A DNA stretch of 18,962 nt from Erysipelothrix sp. (GTDB lineage: Bacteria > Bacillota_I > Bacilli_A > Erysipelotrichales > Erysipelotrichaceae): positions 1-18,962 of the forward strand of contig JAAZGU010000157.1 in NCBI GenBank assembly GCA_012511085.1, in the 5' to 3' direction. The notes under the pieces are model-generated. The model was not told where the DNA came from. It made no database searches and saw only the letters and a program-made list of their open reading frames with translations. Below, piece by piece: positions 1 to 9,007 of this stretch; position 1 is the first letter of the stretch; every line of letters begins with the position of its first letter. Position numbers and translations under genes: made by a program.

Positions 1-651
1 CGTTATGAAGCGGCAGTTGCGGCTTATGAAACCACAACCACACAAACCTCCATCGCATCAAATGGTGTTAAAGCAGCTCAAGATCAAGTGGATCAAACCA
101 AGCTGTATGCTGCCATCGATGGTGATGTCGTGGCGCTTTTACAAAATGTTGGTGATTTAGCCTTGCCTTTGATGCCCAGTGTGATTGTTGCATCCCAAGA
201 TAAGGTGGCGGTTTTTGGTTTGAGTCAAAGCACCGTCAATCAGGTTGCGAAAGATACTCCCGCAAAAGTAAACACGGAACATGAAAGTATTGCGGGGACC
301 GTCAGCGATGTATCGATTTTACCTGATGAGACTTCGCGGACTTACGAAGCCCGGGTTGACATTGGCTTTCAAACAAACTTAAACATCGGAGAAACCGTCG
401 AAGTTGTGGTTGAACTGCAAGAGATTGAAGGGGTGTGGATTGATTTAAATATTCTAAAAAACGATGGGCAAGATTATGTTTACATCGTTAAAGATAGTCG
501 TGTGTGCAAGCGGGTCGTTGAAAGGGTGGCGATGCGTAATAATTTAGTGCTCATTAAAAATGTGCAAAAAGGTGATTTGATTGTCACGGAAGGCTTTAAA
601 AACTTAAAAGTTGGCGATCAAGTCAACATCATTGAGGACCAACATGAGTAA
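1..651 (+). CDS. RND efflux periplasmic-adaptor-type (membrane fusion) subunit, 5' truncated
   Basis: The reading frame is open from base 1 and enters from the left edge, so the N-terminus is missing; the GTG at 88 is internal and not a start. The 216 visible residues begin in an Ala/Gln-rich helix, the end of the alpha-hairpin of HlyD/AcrA-type adaptors. A lipoyl-like half follows (KLYAAIDGDVVALL, about residues 34-47), then a beta-barrel region, and a membrane-proximal end with the typical VTEGFKNLKVGDQV segment (about residues 193-206). Family knowledge: such adaptors link an RND pump to the cell exterior. In a Gram-positive there is no TolC partner, so the protein is probably membrane-anchored on the outside. 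The pump gene overlaps its last 8 bases, implying one operon and translational coupling. The substrate cannot be read from the sequence. Confidence 0.88.
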   Translation, partial: RYEAAVAAYETTTTQTSIASNGVKAAQDQVDQTKLYAAIDGDVVALLQNVGDLALPLMPSVIVASQDKVAVFGLSQSTVNQVAKDTPAKVNTEHESIAGTVSDVSILPDETSRTYEARVDIGFQTNLNIGETVEVVVELQEIEGVWIDLNILKNDGQDYVYIVKDSRVCKRVVERVAMRNNLVLIKNVQKGDLIVTEGFKNLKVGDQVNIIEDQHE

Positions 652-3600
652 AATTGTTGAAAAATTTATTAAATTTCGTCACATCGTTGTCATCATTCTT
701 GTTTTCTTCATCTTTGCGGGCATCGGCGCTTATTTTGCGATTCCAAAACAAGAAAATCCAGACACTAATTTACCGGCTGCCCTAATCACAACGATTTATC
801 CCGGAGCCACGACCATGGAAGTTGAAGAGTTTGTCAGTAAGAAGATTGAAAACAAACTGTATGAACTTCCTAACATTGATATGTTGAAGTCGTTTTCCTT
901 TAACTCAGCCTCCATTGTCATTGTGATGTTTGAGGTTGATGCAGATCCCAAGGTTTCGCTTGATTTAGTGAACCAAGCCTTGGAAGAAGTCAAAGTGGAT
1001 TTACCGCCACTTGCTTATGATCCTCAAATCGATACGGACTTAGCGGATGTTCCCCAATTCATTTTATCCTTGTCCAATCCGAATTTAGAATTATCCGATT
1101 TAGCGCTTTATGGTGAAGGCATTGCGGATCAACTGCTACCCTTAAGTGGCGTTATTCGCGTCGATGTTTTGGGTAAAGGGACCAAGCAAGTTGAAATTGA
1201 TGTGAACATCGATGATTTGTATTTATATAAGATTTCAATTGAAAACATTGTGCAGTTGTTGCAGGCACAAAACTTAACGATTCCTTCAGGATCAATTGAT
1301 TATGAAGATGGCAAAATTAACGTGCAAACGCCCGCAACCTTTCAATCGTTGGAAGACATTGAAAATATCGTCATTTCAGGTTCGCAAGAGCAAATCGGTT
1401 TTGTGTATTTGAAAGATGTGGCAAAAATATCGATTCAAACCAATTTTGAACGCTATTTTAAGCACAACGATGATTCTGCCATTTTTGTTGTGGGCTATTT
1501 TAACCCCAATGAAAATGCGGTTGCCATCGGGAAACAAGTTGATCAAAAATTAACACAAATTAAAAATCAATTGCCGGCAGATATCACTTTTGATGAAATG
1601 GTGCTGTCCTATCGTGATATTGAGCATTCCGTCAATTCATTCATTCGTGATTTATTTTTCTCAATCGGGTTAATTGTCTTTGTCGTGATGATTGGTGTGC
1701 AACTCCAAAACGCTATTATTGTTTCGATTTCATTACCATTGTCCATTTTTGCGACCTTTATCGTGATGTTGCTTTTAAAGATTGAATTTCATTTTATTTC
1801 AATTGCGGCTCTCATTATTTCTTTGGGGATTCTGGTCGACAACAGCATTGTCGTCACAGAGGCAATTCAATACCGGCTCAATGAAGATTATCCAATCATG
1901 GAAGCCGTGTTCATTGCGATTAAAGAGACGGCACGTCCGGTGTTTACCTCAACATTAACGACAATTGTGACCTTTGGCATCTTATTTTTTATTCCAGGTG
2001 TCATTGGAAAGACGGTTGCTACAATTCCGATTGTTGTCATCACGGCTTTATCGGCTTCTTATTTTGTGTCACTTTTTATTGTTCCGGTCTTAGCCACCTA
2101 TTTACTTAAAAAAGAAGACACGTCGAAACAGAAAACAAGCAGGCGGACGTTTACGAAACGTTCATTTGAAAAAGCGCTTGATTTTGGTTTGGCAAATCCT
2201 AAGAAAGCCTTGCTTCTAGCTTCGGTTATTTTATTAGCATCCGTTGCTTTATTTAGTCAATTGGGCATGAGTTTTTTCCCAAACTCCGATAAAGAAATGC
2301 TTTATATTAATGTCCAAGCGGAACAAATGAACATTGATGTCACCAATGATGTCATGCAAGAAATTTCAGAAGTACTAAAACAGTTTGAACAAGTCAAAGA
2401 AATATACAGTGCAGCCGGTGGTGGCTTGCCTAAGTTTTTTATCACCACGCCTTTAATGACGCCTTCTGAAGATCAAGGCCAAATCCTTTTAAAGATTGAT
2501 CGCAAAGGGCAATATCGTTCCAATGAAGAACTTGGGTATGCGATTCAACAGGCCCTTGATCAACGCTTGATTAACGCCAAAGCGGAAGTCAAATATTTAG
2601 AGTATTCGATGCCAACCGATGCCAGGATTGTCTTTAAAGTGTCGGGTGAAGACCTCGATGCGATGGTGGATGTTGCCACACGGATTGAGGAACTCTTAGA
2701 AGCACAAGCTGGGACCTTTTATGTGCGCAACGACTTTGTTGCGAACCAATATGAATACAAAGTAAACATTGACAATGATTTTCTGGCGACCACCGGAATT
2801 TTAAAATACGATGTTGTGAAGCAAATTAACACGGCTTTAATGGGCGCGCAAGCATCATCTTTAATCATCGATCACCACGAGTTGGACATCGTTGTCAAGG
2901 CAGACATTAATACCGTGGAAGATTTGTATCGCTTACCCATTAAGTCTTCAACCACGGATTCCTATTTACAATTGCGGCAAATCGCGGACGTGGATTTGGT
3001 ATTGTCTTTACCATCGATTGCACGTCAAGATCGCTTGCGTACCATTACGGTGCTATCGGATGTGCATCCGGGTTATGTGGCGGCTTTTATTGAAAACAAT
3101 GTTTTAAAGCAACTGAAAGCGGATGGTATTGACCACCACGTGACTGTTAAAACAGAAGGTGAACTTAAAAACATCCTTGATTTGGTTCAAAACTTAGGGA
3201 TATCAGCTCTGGTTGCGATTGTTATTATTTATATGATTTTGCTGGTGCAGTTTGTAAAGTTTAAAAAGCCATTTATTATATTAGCATCCATCCCTTTATC
3301 ATTAACAGGGGTTTTCTTAGGGTTGTATTTATTCCAGGTTGATATTCAAGCCATGGCATTGCTCGGTGCGGTTAGTTTAATTGGAATTGTTGTCAACAAT
3401 GGAATCTTGTTGCTGGAAGTCGTAGAAGAACATTTGAAAGATGGTTACAGCTTAAATGCAGCGATTCGCCATAGCGTTGACGTGCGGTATCGACCCATCA
3501 TTTTAGCGACGATCACAACAGAAATTGGACTCATTCCTTTGATTATTGCGAAAGACCCGATGTCGGCCCCAATGGCGCTTGTTTTATTCTTTGGTTTAGC

Positions 3601-3700
3601 ATCATCAACAATCCTAACTTTGGTCATTGTTCCAGTTTTAGTTTCACTTTTATACGATGAAGGAAAAGCAAAAAAAATATCAAAAGCCGTGGAAGTATGA
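644..3700 (+). CDS. RND-family efflux pump (AcrB/HAE-1-like), 1018 aa
   Basis: I chose the ATG at 644 because GAGGA (634-638) sits 5 bases upstream and the protein then begins MSKIVEKFIKFRH directly before the first membrane helix (about residues 12-34). The frame runs on to 611, but that start has no ribosome binding site. The layout is the duplicated RND one: TM1, a large outer porter loop, TM2-6 (about 335-490), TM7 (about 525), a second outer loop, and TM8-12 from about 855 to the end. The TM4 motif reads GILVDNSIVV (Asp399, Asn400), where AcrB has two Asp. TM10 reads GIVVNNGILLLE (Asn918, Asn919) with no Lys at the AcrB Lys940 region. These forms are common in non-proteobacterial pumps. 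It is expected to be a proton-driven exporter of drugs or lipids; the substrate is unknown. No regulator gene lies in the window. Confidence 0.93.
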   Translation: MSKIVEKFIKFRHIVVIILVFFIFAGIGAYFAIPKQENPDTNLPAALITTIYPGATTMEVEEFVSKKIENKLYELPNIDMLKSFSFNSASIVIVMFEVDADPKVSLDLVNQALEEVKVDLPPLAYDPQIDTDLADVPQFILSLSNPNLELSDLALYGEGIADQLLPLSGVIRVDVLGKGTKQVEIDVNIDDLYLYKISIENIVQLLQAQNLTIPSGSIDYEDGKINVQTPATFQSLEDIENIVISGSQEQIGFVYLKDVAKISIQTNFERYFKHNDDSAIFVVGYFNPNENAVAIGKQVDQKLTQIKNQLPADITFDEMVLSYRDIEHSVNSFIRDLFFSIGLIVFVVMIGVQLQNAIIVSISLPLSIFATFIVMLLLKIEFHFISIAALIISLGILVDNSIVVTEAIQYRLNEDYPIMEAVFIAIKETARPVFTSTLTTIVTFGILFFIPGVIGKTVATIPIVVITALSASYFVSLFIVPVLATYLLKKEDTSKQKTSRRTFTKRSFEKALDFGLANPKKALLLASVILLASVALFSQLGMSFFPNSDKEMLYINVQAEQMNIDVTNDVMQEISEVLKQFEQVKEIYSAAGGGLPKFFITTPLMTPSEDQGQILLKIDRKGQYRSNEELGYAIQQALDQRLINAKAEVKYLEYSMPTDARIVFKVSGEDLDAMVDVATRIEELLEAQAGTFYVRNDFVANQYEYKVNIDNDFLATTGILKYDVVKQINTALMGAQASSLIIDHHELDIVVKADINTVEDLYRLPIKSSTTDSYLQLRQIADVDLVLSLPSIARQDRLRTITVLSDVHPGYVAAFIENNVLKQLKADGIDHHVTVKTEGELKNILDLVQNLGISALVAIVIIYMILLVQFVKFKKPFIILASIPLSLTGVFLGLYLFQVDIQAMALLGAVSLIGIVVNNGILLLEVVEEHLKDGYSLNAAIRHSVDVRYRPIILATITTEIGLIPLIIAKDPMSAPMALVLFFGLASSTILTLVIVPVLVSLLYDEGKAKKISKAVEV

Positions 3701-3733
3701 TATTATTAATAGGTGAAAATATTGAGGTGAAAA

Positions 3734-5884
3734 ATGGCTAAGCAAAAATTTGCATTGGATTTTGCCGGCAGGGAACTTATTGTTGAGACCGGTGAATTGG
3801 CCAAGCAAGCAAACGGATCAGTGTTGATTCGTTATGAAGATACGGTTGTGTTAACCGCGGCAACGGCGAGTAAACAACCCAAAGATTTGGATTTCTTTCC
3901 ATTAACTGTTGCATTTGAAGAGAAACTTTATTCGGTAGGTAAAATTCCAGGTGGTTTCTTACGTCGCGAAGGGCGTCCCAGTGAACATGCGACCCTAACT
4001 TCGCGTTTGATTGATAGGACCTTACGTCCCTTATTTCCAGAAGGTTTTCGAAATGAAGTGCAAGTGATCAACATGATTCTCTCCGTTGATAACGATAACT
4101 CACCCGAAATGAGTGCCATGTTTGGATCATCCTTAGCACTCGGAATCAGTGACATTCCTTTTAGTGGACCGATTGCAGGTGTGACTGTGGGACGTGTCAA
4201 TGGTGAATACATCATAAACCCGACAATTGAAGAGCTTGAACACTCTGATATTGATTTGGTTGTGTCAGGCACCAAAAACGCCATTAACATGGTTGAAGCA
4301 GGTGCAAAAGAAGTTGAAGAAGCAGACATGTTGGAAGCCATGCTTTTTGGGCATGAATTCATTAAACAATTGTGTGTGTTTCAAGAAGAAATTATCGCGG
4401 CGATTGGCATCGAGAAACAAGAAGTCGTCTTGTATCAAGTCGATGATCAATTAGAAACAGCCGTGCTATCAAAATATCAAAAACAACTCCAAGCAGCAGT
4501 CGCGATCAACGATCGAATTTTACGTTACGATACCATTGATGCGATCGAAGCGGAAGCTTTGGAGCATTTTGATGTTGAGTTAAGTGATGTGGCTGACAAA
4601 GAAAAATCATTAAAACAAGTGAAAGAAGTTTTAAAGAAAATTGTGTCGGATGAAATTCGACGTTTGATTACAGTTGATAAAGTAAGACCAGATGGCCGGC
4701 GTGTGGATGAGTTGCGGAATTTGGATTCCCAGATTGATTTACTGAATCGCGTGCATGGCAGTGCCATGTTTACGCGGGGCGAAACCCAAGTGATGTCAAT
4801 TTGTACTTTAGGAGCCATGGGCGATAATCAAATCATTGATGATTTGACGCTTGTGGAGTTTAAGCGCTTCATGCATCATTACAATTTCCCGCTCTTTTCA
4901 GTAGGTGAGACCGGTCGGATTGGCCCTGTGAGTCGGCGTGAAGTTGGCCACGGTGCTTTAGGGGAACGTGCTTTATCTTATGTTTTACCCACACAAGAGG
5001 AATTTCCGTATGCGATTCGCTTGGTTGCGGAAGTGCTTGAATCCAACGGATCAAGTTCGCAAGCCTCCGTGTGTGCTGGTTCCATGGCCTTGATGGCGGC
5101 CGGTGTGCCAATCAAAGCAGCGGTTGCGGGAATTGCGATGGGACTTGTCACTTACGATGACAAATACCAAGTCTTAACTGATATTCAAGGCATCGAAGAC
5201 CATTTTGGTGACATGGATTTTAAAGTTGCTGGGACTGCCAAAGGCATCACGGCGTTGCAGATGGACATTAAAATTGAAGGTTTAACCAAAGAAATTCTAG
5301 AAGAAGCGTTGACGCAAGCCAAAGTTGGGCGTGATCAAATTCTTGACAACATGAATGCGATCATCAGTGAATCACGTCCAGAAGTTGCGAAATACGCACC
5401 CAAGATTGCGCAAATGCAAGTTCCAATCGATAAGATTCGTGACATCATTGGCCCTGGTGGTAAGATCATTAACCAAATCATTGCGGAAAGCGATGATGTG
5501 AAAATTGACATTGAAGATGATGGCCGCGTTGTCATCTATCATCAAGATATTGAATCCATCAACAAGGCGAAAAGTCGCATTGAATTAATCATTAAGACCG
5601 CTGAGGTTGGTGAGATCTATGACGCCAAAGTGGTTCGCATTGAAAAGTTTGGTGCCTTTGTGCAGTTGTTTGAAGGCACGGATGGCTTGTTGCATGTGTC
5701 CAAGATTGCGCATGAACGGGTCGAAAAAGTGGAAGATGTGCTGGCAATTGGTGATATTGTGAAAGTAAAAGTGATCGATATTGATGATAAAGGCCGCGTT
5801 AATGTTTCACGCAAAGATTTATTAGAGCGTCCCAAACGTAAACCAAGAGAACGCCAAAAACGTAAACATGAACAAAAACAATGA
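3734..5884 (+). CDS. pnp: Polyribonucleotide nucleotidyltransferase (PNPase)
   Basis: This is a phosphorolytic 3'-5' exoribonuclease, trimeric, acting in mRNA decay. Its 716 residues match the usual 700-715. Domain order: RNase PH core 1 (about 10-140, with the FFPLTVAFEEKLYSVGKIPGGF and RREGRP segments), helical linker domain (about 240-325), RNase PH core 2 (about 335-545), KH (about 560-620, GPGG loop) and S1 (about 625-700). The catalytic block EDHFGDMDFK gives Asp489, Asp495 and Lys497, matching E. coli Asp486, Asp492 and Lys494. A strongly basic tail of about 20 residues rich in Arg/Lys follows S1 and probably adds RNA affinity. The start is set by GAGGTG at 3724-3729. In many bacteria pnp follows rpsO; here it follows an efflux pump, with only 33 bases between, and I see no clear promoter. 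Confidence 0.98.
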   Translation: MAKQKFALDFAGRELIVETGELAKQANGSVLIRYEDTVVLTAATASKQPKDLDFFPLTVAFEEKLYSVGKIPGGFLRREGRPSEHATLTSRLIDRTLRPLFPEGFRNEVQVINMILSVDNDNSPEMSAMFGSSLALGISDIPFSGPIAGVTVGRVNGEYIINPTIEELEHSDIDLVVSGTKNAINMVEAGAKEVEEADMLEAMLFGHEFIKQLCVFQEEIIAAIGIEKQEVVLYQVDDQLETAVLSKYQKQLQAAVAINDRILRYDTIDAIEAEALEHFDVELSDVADKEKSLKQVKEVLKKIVSDEIRRLITVDKVRPDGRRVDELRNLDSQIDLLNRVHGSAMFTRGETQVMSICTLGAMGDNQIIDDLTLVEFKRFMHHYNFPLFSVGETGRIGPVSRREVGHGALGERALSYVLPTQEEFPYAIRLVAEVLESNGSSSQASVCAGSMALMAAGVPIKAAVAGIAMGLVTYDDKYQVLTDIQGIEDHFGDMDFKVAGTAKGITALQMDIKIEGLTKEILEEALTQAKVGRDQILDNMNAIISESRPEVAKYAPKIAQMQVPIDKIRDIIGPGGKIINQIIAESDDVKIDIEDDGRVVIYHQDIESINKAKSRIELIIKTAEVGEIYDAKVVRIEKFGAFVQLFEGTDGLLHVSKIAHERVEKVEDVLAIGDIVKVKVIDIDDKGRVNVSRKDLLERPKRKPRERQKRKHEQKQ

Positions 5885-5893
5885 GGAGGAATT

Positions 5894-7282
5894 ATGGATT
5901 TTAAGAAACTGATGGAACCTTTTAAAGAGGAAATGATTCAAGATTTGGTGCAGTTAATTCGTTTTCCATCGCTTACGGATGAAGAACATGCGAGTGCTGA
6001 TGCACCCTTTGGCCCCGCAATTAATGAATCCTTATTGTGGTTTTTAGAACGCGCCAAAGCGGATGGCTTCGATGTGGATAACGTCGATGGTTACGCAGGT
6101 ATTTGTTCCTTTAATAGCGATGCGAAAACAAGCATTGGTGTGCTTGGGCATTTGGATGTTGTCCCGGTGGGGGAAGGGTGGACTAAAGATCCCTTCGGTG
6201 GCGAAATTGAAGATGGAATCTTGTATGGCCGTGGCAGTGGCGATGACAAAGGACCAACAATTGCGGCTTATTATGCCATGAAGCTTTTGAAATCACTACC
6301 ACAAAAGCCCAAAAAGAAAATTGAACTTATTTTAGGAGTCGATGAAGAAACTGGCATGCGCTGCATGGATTACTACAAAGCGAACCGCAAAGTGGCGGAT
6401 CAAGGCTTTGTACCGGATGCATCCTTTCCTGTCATTTACGGAGAAAAGGGGATTTTAAACTTTTCAATTTCTGGAAGAGCTACCAGTGTCATCCAACATT
6501 TGGTGGCCGGGGAACGCCCCAACATTGTCATTGGCAAAGCAACCGTAAAAATTGCGGGTGCTCATGACCAAGAAAAACTTGATTTTTATTGCCAGAGTCA
6601 CCAAATTAAGGCAGAAGCACAAACAGAGGAAGATGGCGTTTCAATCACCTTTTATGGACGCTATGCGCATGCATCCTTACCAGAAAAAGGACTCAATGCA
6701 GCCTACCATGCGCTTAATTACGTTGGCAGTGCCTATGATGATGAACTTGCCCAACAGTTGGCAACTTTAGCAGTTGGTTATCTGGGTGAAGGTCTCAACA
6801 TTGTCTTTAATGGCGTGTACATGGGCTTTTTGACCGCCAATTTAGGCATGGTGAACATCAGTGATGGCCAGTACCGACTCGTGATTGATATTCGTTATCC
6901 CAATGATTTACAATACGAAGCCTTAATGGGTGATATCAAGACACGCGTTAATGAAGTGAATGAAAGCATGCAGGTGGAAGTCTTAGCCCATAAGATGCCA
7001 CACTTTGTTGATCCACAATCAGAGCTAGTGACAACCCTGGTGGATGTGTATCAAAAATACACGAATGATCACTTCACGCCCCCACTGACTATGGGGGGCG
7101 GTACTTACGCACGCACCTTAGATAATTTTGTCGCTTTTGGAATGAATTTTATTCATCATCCTTTACCTGATCATGTAGGCCAAGCCCATGAAAAGGACGA
7201 AGGTATTTATTTGGATGATTTATTTTTAGCAAGTGTTATTTATGCTGAGGCGTTGTATCGATTAGCCTATGAGAATTCGTAA
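5894..7282 (+). CDS. pepV: Dipeptidase PepV-like, M20 zinc metallopeptidase
   Basis: The product is a 462-residue cytosolic dipeptidase of peptidase family M20A, which in Lactobacillus releases amino acids from dipeptides with two zinc ions. Visible metal and catalytic residues in family order: His86 and Asp88 (GHLDVVP), the GRGSGDDKGP block with Asp117/Asp118, the Glu pair 151/152 (DEETG), and His432 near the C-terminus (GQAHEKDEG). The central lid domain lies between about residues 185 and 385. A strong AGGAGG (5884-5889) overlaps the pnp stop and fixes the start at 5894. The last 14 bases overlap trmB. In B. subtilis the orthologue (YtjP) also lies near trmB. The alternative, Xaa-His dipeptidase, is the same family; peptide preference cannot be told from sequence. 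Confidence 0.93.
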   Translation: MDFKKLMEPFKEEMIQDLVQLIRFPSLTDEEHASADAPFGPAINESLLWFLERAKADGFDVDNVDGYAGICSFNSDAKTSIGVLGHLDVVPVGEGWTKDPFGGEIEDGILYGRGSGDDKGPTIAAYYAMKLLKSLPQKPKKKIELILGVDEETGMRCMDYYKANRKVADQGFVPDASFPVIYGEKGILNFSISGRATSVIQHLVAGERPNIVIGKATVKIAGAHDQEKLDFYCQSHQIKAEAQTEEDGVSITFYGRYAHASLPEKGLNAAYHALNYVGSAYDDELAQQLATLAVGYLGEGLNIVFNGVYMGFLTANLGMVNISDGQYRLVIDIRYPNDLQYEALMGDIKTRVNEVNESMQVEVLAHKMPHFVDPQSELVTTLVDVYQKYTNDHFTPPLTMGGGTYARTLDNFVAFGMNFIHHPLPDHVGQAHEKDEGIYLDDLFLASVIYAEALYRLAYENS

Positions 7283-7919
7283 GAAAAAGTGGGTTGAACC
7301 ATTTTTAAAACTTGATCATCCTACTTACATTAAAGAACCTGAAACACTAATTAATCAGTGGCAATCAACCTTTAACAAAGGTTTTTTGCATTTAGAGATA
7401 GGTGCTGGGAAAGGCGATTATTGGCTCAACATGGCACGTCAACATCCACAGGCCTTATGGGTTGCCTTGGAAAAAGAGGAAACCGTGGGCGCGATGGCGA
7501 TCCGCAAAGCTTACGCGTTTGATGTGGATAATGCGTTTTTCATCATTGATGATGCCAGTCGCATCACAGAATTTTTTGGTGAGCATGAAGTTGATATCAT
7601 TCATTTAAATTTCAGTGATCCTTGGCCTAAAAAGAGCCATTGGCGGCGTCGTTTAAGTTCAGAAAGTTACATCGATGACTATCGTAAGATTTTAAAGCCG
7701 GATGGTAAAATCATCATGAAGACGGACAATCGCCAACTGTTTGAATATTCACTCGTGAATTTCAATCAACAGCGTTTCACTTTGGAAGAAGTGTACCTTG
7801 ATTTTCGTGATGCTTATTATGAGAAAATAAATAAACTTGATGCGATTACGGAGTATGAACAACGCTTCATCGATTTAGAACAACCGATTTACCGTGGGAT
7901 TTGGAGGAAACATGCCTAA
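7269..7919 (+). CDS. trmB: tRNA (guanine-N7-)-methyltransferase
   Basis: It methylates G46 in the tRNA variable loop using S-adenosylmethionine. The 216 residues match the single-subunit bacterial TrmB. Visible motifs: N-terminal MRIRKKKWVEPFL, which aligns with MRMRHKPWADDFL of Bacillus as I remember it and supports the start; the SAM-binding loop LEIGAGKG (residues 42-49); the catalytic NFSDPWPKK (about 114-122); KTDNR (151-155); and TEYEQRF near the end. The start lies 14 bases inside pepV, and the nearest GAGG (7247-7250) is about 18 bases away, too far to act well, so translation is probably coupled to pepV. The 3' end overlaps the M42 gene by 8 bases. Confidence 0.96.
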   Translation: MRIRKKKWVEPFLKLDHPTYIKEPETLINQWQSTFNKGFLHLEIGAGKGDYWLNMARQHPQALWVALEKEETVGAMAIRKAYAFDVDNAFFIIDDASRITEFFGEHEVDIIHLNFSDPWPKKSHWRRRLSSESYIDDYRKILKPDGKIIMKTDNRQLFEYSLVNFNQQRFTLEEVYLDFRDAYYEKINKLDAITEYEQRFIDLEQPIYRGIWRKHA

Positions 7920-8997
7920 TTATCAAACATTAATGAACCATTTAGAAAACTTATGTTTATTGCCTGGGATTGCCAATCACGAAACACAAGTTGCCCAATA
8001 CATGGAGCAGCACATGCAACCCTTTTGTGATGCGATTGTTAGAGACAATCTCGGAAGTGTGTTTGCCTTGAAAAAAAGCAAGGTCAAAAACGCTTTAAAG
8101 GTCATGGTTGCGGCTCACATGGATGAGGTTGGCTTTATTGTCAAAGACATCAATGCAATCGGTAATTTAAAGATTGCACCGGTTGGGGGTTGGTGGGCGC
8201 AAGTGTTGATGGCATCACCAATTTCCTTGTACAACGCTCAGGGTCAACGCTTTAAAGGTGTGATTGGGTCCATTCCACCGCATCTGTTGACACCAGAAAA
8301 ACGCAATCAAGTCGTTGACATTGATGATTTGTTGGTTGACATCGGCATGACGTCGAAGGCACAAGTGCTTGAACATGGCATTAACGTGGGTGACATGATT
8401 GTTTTGGACAGTGAGTTCAACATCTTAAATGAACAGCGCATCATGAGCAAGGCCATTGATAACCGCTACGGATGCGCCATGAGTTTAACACTCCTAGAGG
8501 CACTGCAAGATGTGGATTTGCCTTATGATTTATACATTGGTGCTACGGTGCAGGAAGAAGTTGGCTTGCGAGGAGCACAAACGGCAGCCTACAAGCTTGA
8601 TCCGGATGTCGCCATCATCTTTGATTGTTCACCCGCCAACGACGCGGATGGGAATCAAGATGAGCTAGGTAGACTTGGCGAAGGGGTTTTGTTGCGGTTT
8701 GTTGATCGTTCCATGATGCCCAACCGCTGCTTTTTGAAGTTGTTGAAAGACACTTGTATTGAACATGACATTCCACATCAATATTACTTGTCCTTGGGTG
8801 GTACCGATGCTGGTGCGATCCACAAGAGTAAAGCAGGGGTGCCAACCTTGAGTTTATGCGTGGTGGCGCGCAACATTCATACCAACCATGCCATCGTTGA
8901 TATAAGTGACATTCATCATGCTTTTGATAGTGCCCAAGCACTGCTGCAAAAGTTGAATGAAAATATAATATTTGATATTATGAAGTGTAATCAATAG
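7912..8997 (+). CDS. M42-family metallo-aminopeptidase (YtoP/FrvX-like)
   Basis: This 361-residue cobalt/zinc aminopeptidase belongs to family M42, whose members form large tetrahedral (TET) shells and trim peptides in the cytosol. All expected ligands are present: His69 and Asp71 (AAHMDEVG), Asp183 (AIDNRYG), catalytic Glu215 and ligand Glu216 (QEEVG), Asp238 (IFDCS) and His323 (NIHTNHA). The GGTDAG segment before the last ligand is also typical. I placed the start at ATG 7912, with GGAGG at 7903-7907, rather than at 7894, which lies inside trmB with no binding site. The first 8 bases overlap trmB. In Bacillus the orthologue by position is ytoP, upstream of the sftA-murC region. Glutamyl versus leucyl preference is not readable. 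Confidence 0.95.
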   Translation: MPNYQTLMNHLENLCLLPGIANHETQVAQYMEQHMQPFCDAIVRDNLGSVFALKKSKVKNALKVMVAAHMDEVGFIVKDINAIGNLKIAPVGGWWAQVLMASPISLYNAQGQRFKGVIGSIPPHLLTPEKRNQVVDIDDLLVDIGMTSKAQVLEHGINVGDMIVLDSEFNILNEQRIMSKAIDNRYGCAMSLTLLEALQDVDLPYDLYIGATVQEEVGLRGAQTAAYKLDPDVAIIFDCSPANDADGNQDELGRLGEGVLLRFVDRSMMPNRCFLKLLKDTCIEHDIPHQYYLSLGGTDAGAIHKSKAGVPTLSLCVVARNIHTNHAIVDISDIHHAFDSAQALLQKLNENIIFDIMKCNQ

Positions 8998-9007
8998 AGG
9001 TGATTCC

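Noticed and set aside
3928..4362. 144-codon open frame on the minus strand inside pnp
   Set aside because: It lies opposite a conserved catalytic domain, has Ser/Met-rich composition and no binding site; it is the antisense shadow of pnp.
8615..8941. 108-codon minus-strand frame inside the M42 gene
   Set aside because: Covers the catalytic Asp238 to His323 region of the real gene; no supporting start signal or family pattern.
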